Shown here piece by piece: positions 7,167 through 13,555 of a stretch of DNA of 35,099 nucleotides; position 1 is the first letter of the stretch; the number at the start of each line of letters is the position of its first letter. This DNA comes from a virus: IMG/VR virus record IMGVR_UViG_3300011115_000070, positions 1-35,099 of that record. One strand, given 5' to 3'. The notes under the pieces are model-generated. The model had not been told where the DNA came from. It did no database searches and saw only the letters and a list, made by a program, of their open reading frames with translations. Made by a program: the position numbers and the translations under genes.

Positions 7167-8222
7167 TTAGATGGCAGAGGATTCCACCATCTTTGCCAGA
7201 GTCAGCCCACTAGAGACTTTCTCTGTCAAATCGTCGAGCAAATGCTTGTCTGCCTTGCTCAGTAATTTCTCAGCTTGCGCTGGCGTAATTGGCTCGCTCT
7301 TGTAGAGATCGGCAGTTGCAATCGGCAACTCGCTGATGTCAATATCTGACTTCCATTTGCGGATAGCGCGTTTAGGAACCAGATGCCAACCTGGCACTGC
7401 TGCTCCACCCTCCAAACGGCCGGTGGCTAACTTCTTCAGTTCCTCGTAGAACCCTTCCACCAAGTCGGCCTGTTCCAGCCAGTAGGCAATCTCATCTTCC
7501 GACAGTTCCTTGGTTGGCTTAATTGGCACCGCTGCCGCCTTCTCTTTGAGGGCTGGGCAATGCAGCTTGGCAGGGCAATACTTGCAGGCGTTGGTGGATG
7601 GAGTAGGATAGGTATCAGGGTTGTAAGCCTTCTCAATGGCAGGCATTACTACGTCCGATTCCCATGCCAGCAGATCTGCCAGCAGCATCTCATGCGTGCG
7701 GTTAGCGCCCGTCTGCGGCTGCACAATGGTCAGCTTCACGCGCTGGAAGTCTCCCATCAACTTGATTGCGCCCAAGGCGTACAGCTTCATCTGACTGCTG
7801 TCAGCGTCAACGTATCCGCGCCCCGTCTTGAGATCCGCAATCTCCAAGCACTCGCCCTCATTGTCCCAGGCCACAACGTCAGCAGTACCCGCACAGTTAG
7901 CTTTCTTCGTGTCAAGGATAGATAGGTGCTCCTCAACCGTCACGTTGTCGTAGCTGCTTTCCAGTTCTTTGATGGTGTCTAGGTGAAGCTGCGCGAACTC
8001 GGCGTTCTCTTGCGTGATGGTGATGCCCTCAACAATGGACCCGACATGGTTGGCCGGTACGTCACCTGAGAGCCAGCAAATCTCGGCCAGCGCGTGGATT
8101 GCCGTGCCGATTTGGGCGGCTTCACCTGATGGCGAATCAGGAATACCCTCGCAAAGCCTGACGCTTGCAGGGCAAGCCAACCAACGTGCTGCGGCACTCG
8201 GCCTTAGTTTGATGCGTTCCAT
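7167..8222 (-). CDS. RecB/Cas4-like Fe-S exonuclease (DUF2800 type)
   Basis: This 351-residue PD-(D/E)XK nuclease probably resects DNA ends for recombination. Motifs in order: SAAARWLACPAS at the N-terminus, with C17 and C24 as candidates for the first cluster ligand; GTAIHALAE with H43; GTADVV (D115); EIADLKTG (E127, D130, K132), the catalytic core; QMKLYALG; and a cysteine group C213-x2-C216-x5-C222 that fits the AddB/Cas4 iron-sulphur cluster. It acts in the same operon as a RuvC-like resolvase and an ssDNA binder, which together look like a recombination set. The gene starts inside the end of the 8204-8425 gene (19-base overlap), with a GAGAGAG tract as ribosome site. Confidence 0.85.
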   Translation of the reverse strand: MERIKLRPSAAARWLACPASVRLCEGIPDSPSGEAAQIGTAIHALAEICWLSGDVPANHVGSIVEGITITQENAEFAQLHLDTIKELESSYDNVTVEEHLSILDTKKANCAGTADVVAWDNEGECLEIADLKTGRGYVDADSSQMKLYALGAIKLMGDFQRVKLTIVQPQTGANRTHEMLLADLLAWESDVVMPAIEKAYNPDTYPTPSTNACKYCPAKLHCPALKEKAAAVPIKPTKELSEDEIAYWLEQADLVEGFYEELKKLATGRLEGGAAVPGWHLVPKRAIRKWKSDIDISELPIATADLYKSEPITPAQAEKLLSKADKHLLDDLTEKVSSGLTLAKMVESSAI

Positions 8223-8425
8223 TTGTCTCTCTCTCTTTCATGTTCGTTGCTGATGATGGCGTAAGCCTGTTTGCGTACCTCTGCTGTAACCGCATGACCC
8301 AAGTCCTCGGGGTCCAACAAGCGTTTAAGCAAAACAGTCTTGTCGCGTGATGATTCGCGCTCACGCTCTAGCTGAGTGCCCAGCCAGATGATGTGCTCGC
8401 GCATAGTGCGTAGTTGGTCAAGCAT
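8204..8425 (-). CDS. Small helical protein, unknown function (73 aa)
   Basis: This is a short, highly charged, helical protein (MLDQLRTMREHIIWLG..., with ERERESSRDK and EHERERDKW). I start it at ATG 8425, two bases below the stop of the PP-loop gene. It overlaps the nuclease gene by 19 bases, and its Glu/Arg-rich end supplies that gene's purine-rich ribosome site. I recognise no domain. Tight packing in the operon and the amino-acid composition support a real gene. Confidence 0.6.
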   Translation of the reverse strand: MLDQLRTMREHIIWLGTQLERERESSRDKTVLLKRLLDPEDLGHAVTAEVRKQAYAIISNEHERERDKWNASN

Positions 8426-8427
8426 GA

Positions 8428-9252
8428 TTAGTCCCCGCAAAAGCAGGCAATACTTTCTTCATTGGGGTCAAACATATCGCGCTGGTCAACGGCGAATGCC
8501 GCCATTTGAGCGTAGCTAGGCCGGTCGGAACGGAACACCGCACCGCTTGGCTTGGATGCCAATGCCAATGCCAATGCCTCCATTTTGGCCCACCATATAG
8601 CACGTTTTGGATTTTCCGCAATTAGAGATAACACTTGTGCGCCGCCTTTTAGAAAGCACAGATCGCAGTTGCCATGCATAGTCACGCCATTCATGTTTGG
8701 CAGGCCCAAGTCAAACGGCTGCGCCTTCCAAAATGCCGAAATGTCTGACTTGGTGATGCCAGCAGTCACCAACGGAATGCGTGATTTGTCAGCAATCTTG
8801 GCGGTTCGGCGCTGCTCGTCTGCTCTCATGCCAACCCAATCCATTGTCTCATTGTGTTCCCATCCCAACGATTTCAAATACTTGTGAATGGTGCGAATTT
8901 TCAGTTCAGCAGTGCAGAACCTAGTCACCGGATTCGGTAGGTAATTGCGCTTGCGAATAAGCGCCTCAAACGGCTCACCGTCGCGGCTGGCGGTATCAAA
9001 TGTCACGCGCTTAAATGCCAAATCAGCGTCTTGAAACTCAACCCAATGAATCTCAACATTCCATTGCTCTGAGCAGTCCTGCACAAAACGCAATGTCGCT
9101 TCATCTTCCTTGCCAGTGTTGGCAAAGCAGACAATAGCTTCTGCTGGCAACCCGCCATTGCTTTGCAGCACCCGCCAAAGCATATAGGCGCTTGTTCGCC
9201 CACCGCTAAACGATATGCACGTTGGCTCTGTAATTTTGAACGGGTCAAGCAT
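8428..9252 (-). CDS. PAPS-reductase/ATP-pyrophosphatase-like PP-loop protein
   Basis: This 274-residue member of the phosphoadenosine phosphosulphate reductase family activates a substrate with ATP. The PP-loop is ISFSGGRTSAY near residue 14. FANTGKE, the CTAELKIRTIHKYL segment and the late Cys pairs CDLCFLKGG and CFCGD are also family-like. I start it at ATG 9252, overlapping the RuvC-like gene by eight bases; a TTG at 9276 is the alternative. True assimilatory reduction is unlikely in a phage. Relatives (DndC, TilS/ThiI-type enzymes) move sulphur or modify nucleic acids, so DNA or tRNA modification is possible. No DndB/D/E or cysteine desulphurase gene is present here, so it would need host partners. 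Confidence 0.8.
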   Translation of the reverse strand: MLDPFKITEPTCISFSGGRTSAYMLWRVLQSNGGLPAEAIVCFANTGKEDEATLRFVQDCSEQWNVEIHWVEFQDADLAFKRVTFDTASRDGEPFEALIRKRNYLPNPVTRFCTAELKIRTIHKYLKSLGWEHNETMDWVGMRADEQRRTAKIADKSRIPLVTAGITKSDISAFWKAQPFDLGLPNMNGVTMHGNCDLCFLKGGAQVLSLIAENPKRAIWWAKMEALALALASKPSGAVFRSDRPSYAQMAAFAVDQRDMFDPNEESIACFCGD

Positions 9253-9724
9253 TTTTTGTGATGTACCAGTAAGCAATCAGCGCAGCATCTGCGCGGCCAT
9301 CGTCCTTCGCACGCTTAAACAGTTCAGCGCGTGTAGGGAACAGTTCCATCGCACGCATACGGCTGGCATCCTTGCCCGCTGCGCGGCCCACAGCCTTAGT
9401 CCAGGTGGCAGGAGTGACGTATGTATGTGGCATCCGAAAAGCAGCCACAACGCCCTCTATGATGCCTGCGCTGCGCCCGAAATTGAACATACTGCTGACG
9501 CCTTGGCCTGGCATCGCGCCCACCTTCTCAATCACAACGTGAGCCTCCGGATAGCAGACCAAAATATCGCGCAATCCAGCCGCGCTGATGTGGCGTTTCT
9601 TTGTCTTGCCTGAGTCCACCTCCAGCGTAGGCATATCAACTACGTCATGCAAGGTGTTGGGAAACTTACTAAACAAGCTGATGGCTCCGCTGATGCCTGG
9701 GTCGATTCCTATGACAAAACTCAC
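9245..9724 (-). CDS. RuvC-like Holliday junction resolvase
   Basis: This 159-residue RNase-H-fold endonuclease would cut four-way junctions made during replication and packaging. Motifs: VIGIDPGISGAI with the first Asp at the N-terminus, VVIEKVGAMPGQG with the second acidic residue, and KDDGRADAALIAYW with the last Asp pair. I start it at GTG 9724, which overlaps the HTH gene stop as GTGA. The longer reading from the 9778 codon would add 18 residues out of frame with any homologue pattern. It lies second in the leftward early operon. Confidence 0.9.
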   Translation of the reverse strand: MSFVIGIDPGISGAISLFSKFPNTLHDVVDMPTLEVDSGKTKKRHISAAGLRDILVCYPEAHVVIEKVGAMPGQGVSSMFNFGRSAGIIEGVVAAFRMPHTYVTPATWTKAVGRAAGKDASRMRAMELFPTRAELFKRAKDDGRADAALIAYWYITKNA

Positions 9725-9951
9725 TGCTCGCGCTCCTTCTGTAGCGCCAGCAGCCTGGCTTCCACCAGGGCATCGCAAGCCTCTTGCAGCTTGATGACTG
9801 CCGAGTACAAGGGAATCACCTTGGCGGTGCTCCAGCGGCTCACCTGGGCCTTGTCAATGTTTGCGGCATAGGCGACATCACTGAGAGTAAAGCCTGACCG
9901 TTCCGCTTTCTCGCGGATGACCCTAATGGCAGATTGTGTGGTCGTTTCCAT
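9721..9951 (-). CDS. Cro/CI-type helix-turn-helix regulator
   Basis: This small DNA-binding protein has a clear HTH: SGFTLSDVAYAANIDKAQVSRW, with the recognition helix at IDKAQVSRW, followed by a helical dimer-like tail. I use ATG 9951 (76 residues). An ATG at 9981 would add ten residues. AAGGAG at 9966-9971 is 14 bases from the first choice and lies inside the second, so the start is open. It heads the leftward operon and faces the rightward operon across a control region with two dyads. It is therefore the best candidate for an early switch repressor. There is no integrase, so lysogeny is not implied. Confidence 0.8.
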   Translation of the reverse strand: METTTQSAIRVIREKAERSGFTLSDVAYAANIDKAQVSRWSTAKVIPLYSAVIKLQEACDALVEARLLALQKEREQ

Positions 9952-9984
9952 GATTAGATTATCATCTCCTTGTTGACGCATTCT

Positions 9985-10004
9985 ACACCGAAATGTCTAG
10001 GTGT
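9985..10004. promoter_or_regulatory. Candidate operator dyad ACACC-N10-GGTGT
   Basis: This 20-base imperfect palindrome has perfect five-base arms and two further symmetric base pairs inside, the typical size of a Cro/CI half-site pair. It lies 34 bases upstream of the preferred HTH start (4 bases upstream of the alternative), where an autoregulatory site would be expected. Confidence 0.45.
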
Positions 10005-10032
10005 TTTCCCTAATGCAATTCGCAACTGCTGT

Positions 10033-10062
10033 TTGTGATTTAACAATCAACTGCGATATGAT
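10033..10062 (+). promoter_or_regulatory. Sigma-70 promoter for the rightward early operon with an embedded dyad
   Basis: The -35 is TTGTGA (10033-10038) and the -10 is TATGAT (10057-10062), with an 18-base spacer. Transcription would start near 10070, and an AGGAGG ribosome site (10097-10102) sits four bases before the ATG at 10107. A dyad TGATT-N4-AATCA (10036-10049) overlaps the -35 and spacer. A repressor bound there would block the promoter; the adjacent HTH protein is the natural candidate. Confidence 0.65.
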
Positions 10063-10106
10063 TCACTCATCAACAACCCGCCGTAAGGCAATTTTTAGGA
10101 GGTCTT

Positions 10107-10295
10107 ATGACCGATTTCACTTTCTCTCCAGCAGACTTTGCAGCTACCGAAATTACGGTAGTCGCTAACACTTTGGACGCCAAGCAATACCTTGCAGAGC
10201 GTTATGGTTTTGGTTGCGTTTCTATCAGCATTCGCAAGTCTGCTGCTCCGGAATTTGCTGACTCGTTTGAGTTTCAGGGCTTGTCTTACCAATAA
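10107..10295 (+). CDS. First gene of the rightward early operon, unknown (62 aa)
   Basis: This 62-residue protein (MTDFTFSPADFAATEITVVA...) is soluble and slightly acidic. A perfect AGGAGG ribosome site and its place directly behind the promoter suggest strong early expression, as for anti-host or anti-defence proteins. The sequence itself shows no known domain, so I give no function. A GC-rich hairpin follows at 10303. Confidence 0.75.
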   Translation: MTDFTFSPADFAATEITVVANTLDAKQYLAERYGFGCVSISIRKSAAPEFADSFEFQGLSYQ

Positions 10296-10302
10296 TTAAC
10301 CA

Positions 10303-10318
10303 GGGGGCTGCGGCCCCC
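10303..10318 (+). terminator. Hairpin after the first early gene, possible attenuator
   Basis: The hairpin is a six-base stem GGGGGC/GCCCCC with loop TGCG, followed by ATCTTTAGG. The U-run is poor, so it may slow transcription or protect the 3' end of the first message more than stop it. The next gene starts 17 bases below. Confidence 0.5.
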
Positions 10319-10335
10319 ATCTTTAGGAGAACGTA

Positions 10336-10638
10336 ATGAGACTCACAGACCGTCAACGCAGCCAGCTTAAAGCTGCTGCCATATTCGGAGGCGACCATGT
10401 TAGCAAGGTAGCAGCCGCCTTGCAGCTAGAGAACCCCGAGGCGTTTTGGCAGGAGCGTGAACTGCACCATCGCAACTTCTGGCATGAGCCTATGAGTTAC
10501 GGTTTCACTATCCCGCACCGCAGCTTTGTGCATTGGTATGTGCCTGGCCGTAAAAGTGAATACGGTCTTGAGCAGCGTCAGATCATGGCGCAAAACCATC
10601 ACCTCACCATCACCCGCCAGATCGGAGTTGGAGAATGA
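10336..10638 (+). CDS. Early protein, unknown function (100 aa)
   Basis: This 100-residue protein starts MRLTDRQRSQLKAAAIFGG. AGGAG eight bases upstream supports the ATG. The first third is a helical, HTH-like segment (HVSKVAAALQLENPEAFWQE), and the rest is rich in His, Trp and Tyr (HHRNFWHEPMSYGF, FVHWYVPGRKSEYG). I do not recognise the family. Its end overlaps the next gene as ATGA, showing coupled translation. Confidence 0.7.
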   Translation: MRLTDRQRSQLKAAAIFGGDHVSKVAAALQLENPEAFWQERELHHRNFWHEPMSYGFTIPHRSFVHWYVPGRKSEYGLEQRQIMAQNHHLTITRQIGVGE

Positions 10639-10721
10639 AATCCTTAATCCTTGACGCCGCACTTTCTGCTGCAATCCTCGCCGGCCTAGCTTACGTTATT
10701 ACACAATGGTGGTTTCTATGA
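10635..10721 (+). CDS. 28-residue single-pass membrane peptide
   Basis: This micro-protein is MKSLILDAALSAAILAGLAY plus VITQWWFL: almost entirely one hydrophobic helix with a Trp-Trp interface at the end. It overlaps both neighbours by ATGA (10635-10638 and 10718-10721), which is the main evidence that it is translated. A role in the host inner membrane, such as exclusion or modulation of a membrane protein, is possible but not shown. Confidence 0.6.
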   Translation: MKSLILDAALSAAILAGLAYVITQWWFL

Positions 10722-10966
10722 TGAATCCTCTAGAAATTGAGATCAAGCGCACAGTGTTTGCGCACCTGCCTGCTGTTGGCGACTTTGGCATTTTGAGTCG
10801 CGGTGACCTTGCCACCGTCCTGCATACGGCCTGCACTGAGGCGGCCCTGGCAGGCTGGGCGCGTGGCGCTGAGACTGCTGAGAAACGCCTGGTGGCCGAG
10901 TTGGAGATTCTGCGCGGTGAATTGAAGTCCTTGCAAAAAGAATTGCTGTGGGAGCAAACAAAGTGA
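10718..10966 (+). CDS. Early helical protein, unknown (82 aa)
   Basis: It starts at ATG 10718 (or the adjacent ATG 10721), overlapping the preceding stop as ATGA. The N-terminal part is mixed (NPLEIEIKRTVFAHLPAVGD). The C-terminal half is a coiled-coil-like helix (ETAEKRLVAELEILRGELKS). No family recognised. It ends overlapping the GTG of the next gene by four bases. Confidence 0.7.
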   Translation: MMNPLEIEIKRTVFAHLPAVGDFGILSRGDLATVLHTACTEAALAGWARGAETAEKRLVAELEILRGELKSLQKELLWEQTK

Positions 10967-11103
10967 TAAAGCTACTCGCCAACGTCTTTATGTTTATTGG
11001 CCTATGGGCCACCACAATGGCCGGATTTTTTTGGATTGGCTACGCCACTTACGAACCCCATTGCCGCACTGTCGCGGCCATGTTTACGGAGAACTGCAAA
11101 TGA
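10963..11103 (+). CDS. 46-residue membrane protein
   Basis: This gene has a GTG start overlapping the preceding TGA (GTGA). The hydrophobic stretch LLANVFMFIGLWATTMAG plus FFWIGY is one long or two short membrane helices. A short Cys-containing tail follows (PHCRTVAAMFTENCK). The stop overlaps the next ATG as ATGA. The last codons sit in a block duplicated at 11229-11255. Function unknown. Confidence 0.6.
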   Translation: MIKLLANVFMFIGLWATTMAGFFWIGYATYEPHCRTVAAMFTENCK

Positions 11104-11104
11104 T
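11080..11104 (+). repeat. Duplicated start cassette, copy 1
   Basis: ATGTTTA, a short variable joint, then GGAGAACTGCAAATGAT (11088-11104), which carries a GGAG ribosome site and the ATG of the 11100 gene. Copy 2 at 11229-11255 differs only by two single-base insertions before GGAG. The shared 17 bases are identical and place each ATG at the same distance from GGAG. Confidence 0.85.
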
Positions 11105-11258
11105 ACTTACACCACAACAGATGGCAGAGTCGGTGTTGAAAATACTAGATGACGTTGTTGCCGACATCTACCTACCTGAAGAGCAGGAAGAAGCCAAGGC
11201 CCGTATCCTTGATGCATGGAGCGCGGAGATGTTTAACGGGAGAACTGCAAATGATTGA
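11100..11258 (+). CDS. Early acidic helical protein, unknown (52 aa)
   Basis: This 52-residue protein (MILTPQQMAESVLKILDDVV..., with YLPEEQEEAKARILDAW) is predicted to form two or three helices. The start uses the GGAG in the duplicated cassette nine bases upstream. Its end overlaps the next gene by eight bases, through cassette copy 2. No family recognised. Confidence 0.7.
   Translation: MILTPQQMAESVLKILDDVVADIYLPEEQEEAKARILDAWSAEMFNGRTAND
11229..11255 (+). repeat. Duplicated start cassette, copy 2
   Basis: Second copy of the 25-27-base cassette described at 11080-11104. The 17-base core GGAGAACTGCAAATGAT (11239-11255) is identical and provides the start of the 11251 gene. Its two extra bases change the frame of the upstream coding sequence, so the conserved part is the translation signal, not the protein end. 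Confidence 0.85.
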
Positions 11259-11448
11259 GACTATTAAGCAATTACTGGCTACGCCAACCCCGCTAGAGAT
11301 GGCGGCACGGGAACTGGTGGAGGCCCAGCGTTCCAAGTTGGAAGCTGAGAGCGCCAGGGAGTACGCCTATCACATGGTGCAGTACCACGATGACCGCATC
11401 AACCGGCTGCGGGAAAGGCTAGACGAACTTAGAGGAGAAGCGGTATGA
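11251..11448 (+). CDS. Early coiled-coil protein, unknown (65 aa)
   Basis: This 65-residue, mostly helical protein (MIETIKQLLATPTPLEMAAR, then a charged helix with YHDDRINRLRERLDELRGE) uses the duplicated start cassette. Its TGA overlaps the next ATG by four bases. I see no catalytic motif; a small adaptor or inhibitor is possible. Confidence 0.7.
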   Translation: MIETIKQLLATPTPLEMAARELVEAQRSKLEAESAREYAYHMVQYHDDRINRLRERLDELRGEAV

Positions 11449-11567
11449 AACCCGATGACGACGATGAAGAAGATTTGATTTTCAGTTTCTTTTTTGTTGC
11501 GTTCGCCATACTTATTCTGGCGTTTGTGGTGGTTGGTGTGGGCATAACTATTTGGGGATTATTATGA
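11445..11567 (+). CDS. 40-residue membrane protein with acidic N-terminus
   Basis: The sequence is MKPDDDDEEDLIFSFFFVAF followed by AILILAFVVVGVGITIWGLL. Seven acidic residues in a row precede one long transmembrane helix. GAGGAGAAG lies just upstream of the ATG, and ATGA overlaps join it to both neighbours. The acidic head would stay in the cytoplasm or act as an interaction tag. Function unknown. Confidence 0.65.
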   Translation: MKPDDDDEEDLIFSFFFVAFAILILAFVVVGVGITIWGLL

Positions 11568-11830
11568 AAGATGCAGAGGATGAAGCGTTTGACGAACTTG
11601 CCAAGCGCCAGGGGCATTGGGGCGGTGGCTATCAGGCTAAGAAAGCTATGGCAAAAGCCCGCGTTGAAGAAGACGATGACGATACACAGGTCTACCAAAT
11701 TCAGCAACTGTACACACAGGGCTGGAACGCTGCGCTAGACGAAGCCGCCAATCGCATCAGTGAAATCGCAGCATTTCCCAAGACTACGCAGGATAGCTTT
11801 GCTGTGTTTATTAGGGGGTTGAAGAAGTGA
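11564..11830 (+). CDS. Early protein, unknown (88 aa)
   Basis: This 88-residue protein starts MKDAEDEAFDELAKRQGHWG, has a run of acidic residues in the middle (VEEDDDD), then a helical domain with QLYTQGWNAALDEAANRISE, a pattern often seen in small phage proteins next to replication genes. The start uses GGGGA eight bases upstream. The stop overlaps the GTG of the next gene. No function assigned. Confidence 0.7.
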   Translation: MKDAEDEAFDELAKRQGHWGGGYQAKKAMAKARVEEDDDDTQVYQIQQLYTQGWNAALDEAANRISEIAAFPKTTQDSFAVFIRGLKK

Positions 11831-12240
11831 AGTGTCCGACTTGTAAATCCTGGGTGGAGGTGAAAGAGACGCGCAGCAAACCCAACAACGAAACGTACCG
11901 CCGCTATCAGTGCGCTAACGAACACACCTTCAGCACCAAAGAAACTTTTGCTGTGTGGGACAACTACCGCAAAAGCGACAAACCTGATGAGATTCGCAAT
12001 CTGCTACGCAGCGTACCTACGGGGTTATCTTGCATTCAGATTGGCAAAGTGATTGGAATAACTGAGGGTGATGTGCGAAAAAAATTGAGAGGTATGAACG
12101 ATGTTTACATCGTAGAGTGGGTTAACCCGCCCCGTCATACCGCGCTGTGGTCGGTAGCTGAAAGCGTTAGGGATAAGCCGTCAAACGCTTCCAGGCCACG
12201 CAAGTCTGCTGAGACACTGCGCCAGCTAGGAGTGGTCTAA
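11827..12240 (+). CDS. Zinc-ribbon plus HTH regulator-like protein (NrdR-like N-terminus)
   Basis: The GTG start gives 137 residues. The N-terminus MKCPTCKSWVEVKETRSKPN and the RRYQCANEHTFSTKE segment that follows resemble the zinc ribbon of NrdR (CPxC, a middle RRY/RRR, C, then HTFST). The fourth ligand is a His or is missing: after YQC comes NEH instead of xxC. A likely winged-HTH segment follows (EIRNLLRSVPTGLSCIQIGK to VRKKLRGM). It lacks the ATP-cone, so it is not a true NrdR. It closes the rightward operon and abuts the endolysin stop with no gap. It could act as a late-gene activator, but only fold and position support this. Confidence 0.7.
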   Translation: MKCPTCKSWVEVKETRSKPNNETYRRYQCANEHTFSTKETFAVWDNYRKSDKPDEIRNLLRSVPTGLSCIQIGKVIGITEGDVRKKLRGMNDVYIVEWVNPPRHTALWSVAESVRDKPSNASRPRKSAETLRQLGVV

Positions 12241-12579
12241 CTACACGTTCCGTTCAAAGTGCGGGCAGTCCACCAGCGAACGGAAATTCCCGCCCCAACG
12301 ATTTTTAGGGTACAGGCTTTCCCAATACGCACCGATGGGCGCCAGCATGGCCTTGTCCCAGATGATTTTGCCGTCCTTGAAAAAGTTCAAGTCCATCGCG
12401 CACCGCTTGAGATGAATGCTGTTCATGGTCTTGCTGCGGCCCGTCTTGAAATAGATGGCTTGCTGTTCTGGAGTACGGGCTAGTTCCCCGCCAGTGACCA
12501 TAAAGCCTTGTTCGGTGGCGTGTTGGATCAGCTTGCACATATCCAGCAAGAATGCGGCTTGTTCGACGTTTAGGCTCAT
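12241..12579 (-). CDS. Endolysin, M15-type L-Ala-D-Glu / D-Ala peptidase
   Basis: This 112-residue peptidoglycan peptidase ends infection by cutting cell-wall peptides. The zinc site is clear: SIHLKRCAMDLNFF gives the His and Asp ligands (SxHxxxxAxD), and DCPHFE gives the last His. GGELARTPEQQ is the usual N-terminal segment. Length fits compact single-domain phage enzymes. No signal peptide is visible, so release needs the holin, whose gene overlaps it by ATGA. It is the last gene of the leftward late transcript, which meets the rightward early transcript exactly at 12240/12241. I see no terminator at this junction. Confidence 0.9.
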   Translation of the reverse strand: MSLNVEQAAFLLDMCKLIQHATEQGFMVTGGELARTPEQQAIYFKTGRSKTMNSIHLKRCAMDLNFFKDGKIIWDKAMLAPIGAYWESLYPKNRWGGNFRSLVDCPHFERNV

Positions 12580-13088
12580 TTTGCGCTCCTCATCTCTGCC
12601 AGCTTCTCAATGGTTCGGCCGGCAAAATAAGCCCCCATAATCAGCTGTCCCCAATTTCCCAACAATGTTACGTAACTTTCATTGGCGTTGTACCCAAAAG
12701 CTGACATCATGGCAAACAGGAAAAAGCCCAAGAAGATAGCAATCAAACTCATGGGCCGGATGTTCTTGGACAACCAAGAGTCGGATGCCATATCCGCTTC
12801 CCAGCGATCTGTGATGTTGTCAGCGTCATTCTGAGCAGCTTTTGCCAGCAATTCCAATTCAGCCAGTTCCATCTTGGCTTTTTCAATGCCGAGTTCAATC
12901 AGCCGTTCTTCATGGTCATACTGAAGCTGCCGCAGCTTGGCGACATCCTCTGGCGTAGGGTTATCGGGTATCTTCACGCCCAACGTGTTCTCAACTACTT
13001 CCTTGCCCTTGGCCTGAATGGCGCTAGACAACAGCGTCAGACCGTTTTCAGCCAGTGTGCCCAGCAGGGCACCGAGTATTGGAATCAT
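12576..13088 (-). CDS. Holin, 3TM gene-transfer-release type
   Basis: This 170-residue membrane protein starts at ATG 13088 behind GGAGAGA; the upstream extension to 13160 has no site. MIPILGALLGTLAENGL at the start, a long charged helix with HEERLIELGIEKAKMELAEL, then IRPMSLIAIFLGFFLFAMMS and a third hydrophobic segment near YVTLLGNWGQLIMGAYFAG followed by RTIEK match the holin-of-3TMs family. It makes the membrane hole that lets the endolysin out. It overlaps its neighbours by ATGA on both sides. Confidence 0.85.
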   Translation of the reverse strand: MIPILGALLGTLAENGLTLLSSAIQAKGKEVVENTLGVKIPDNPTPEDVAKLRQLQYDHEERLIELGIEKAKMELAELELLAKAAQNDADNITDRWEADMASDSWLSKNIRPMSLIAIFLGFFLFAMMSAFGYNANESYVTLLGNWGQLIMGAYFAGRTIEKLAEMRSAK

Positions 13089-13555
13089 GCGCGTCTCTCC
13101 AAAAATAGAGTAGTGAAAAAGTAACTCAGTCCGATGGCAGATAGGAATATTGAAATCCAAAACGTCATGCTAACCGCTTCCATGATCTGCTGGCGTTTCT
13201 TGGCTTTAGCCATTGCCGCTTCCATCTCAGCCTTTTTGCGCCGCTGGATGATGTTGTTGCGCTCCAGCAGCACACCTTCCCATACGTCGGCGTTGCCCGA
13301 CCAAATAAGCGTGTTCTTCAGGTCAATCTCAGCCTCGGCAAGCTGCTTGGCCTGCATCACAGTCTCTAGCGCTTGAGCGGTATCGCTCTTAAACTTTTTG
13401 GGGTTGTTCGCCGCTTGCTGAACAATGTCCTTTGCCTCGAAAAACTTGCCAAGGTCTGACGCAATACCGTTGATGTCCTTGCCCAGCTTGATGGCTGCCT
13501 GGATGCCCTTTACCGCTGCTTGCGCTGCTGCGAACGCGGTGAAAGGGTCTAGCAC
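13085..13555 (-). CDS. Helical protein with C-terminal membrane anchor (156 aa)
   Basis: The GTG start gives 156 residues. The N-terminal two thirds are Ala/Lys-rich helix (AAQAAVKGIQAAIKLGKDI, ERNNIIQRRKKAEMEAAMAK). The end is one transmembrane helix (MTFWISIFLSAIGLSYFFTT) and a short basic tail. It sits in the lysis cluster directly upstream of the holin. A tail-anchored topology could suit a holin modulator, a spanin-like part or an injected protein. No motif decides. Confidence 0.7.
   Translation of the reverse strand: MLDPFTAFAAAQAAVKGIQAAIKLGKDINGIASDLGKFFEAKDIVQQAANNPKKFKSDTAQALETVMQAKQLAEAEIDLKNTLIWSGNADVWEGVLLERNNIIQRRKKAEMEAAMAKAKKRQQIMEAVSMTFWISIFLSAIGLSYFFTTLFLERRA

Noticed and set aside
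9721-9951. Evidence for a temperate lifestyle from the HTH gene
   Set aside because: No integrase, excisionase, partition gene or attachment-site-like tRNA segment is visible; an early regulator alone does not show lysogeny.
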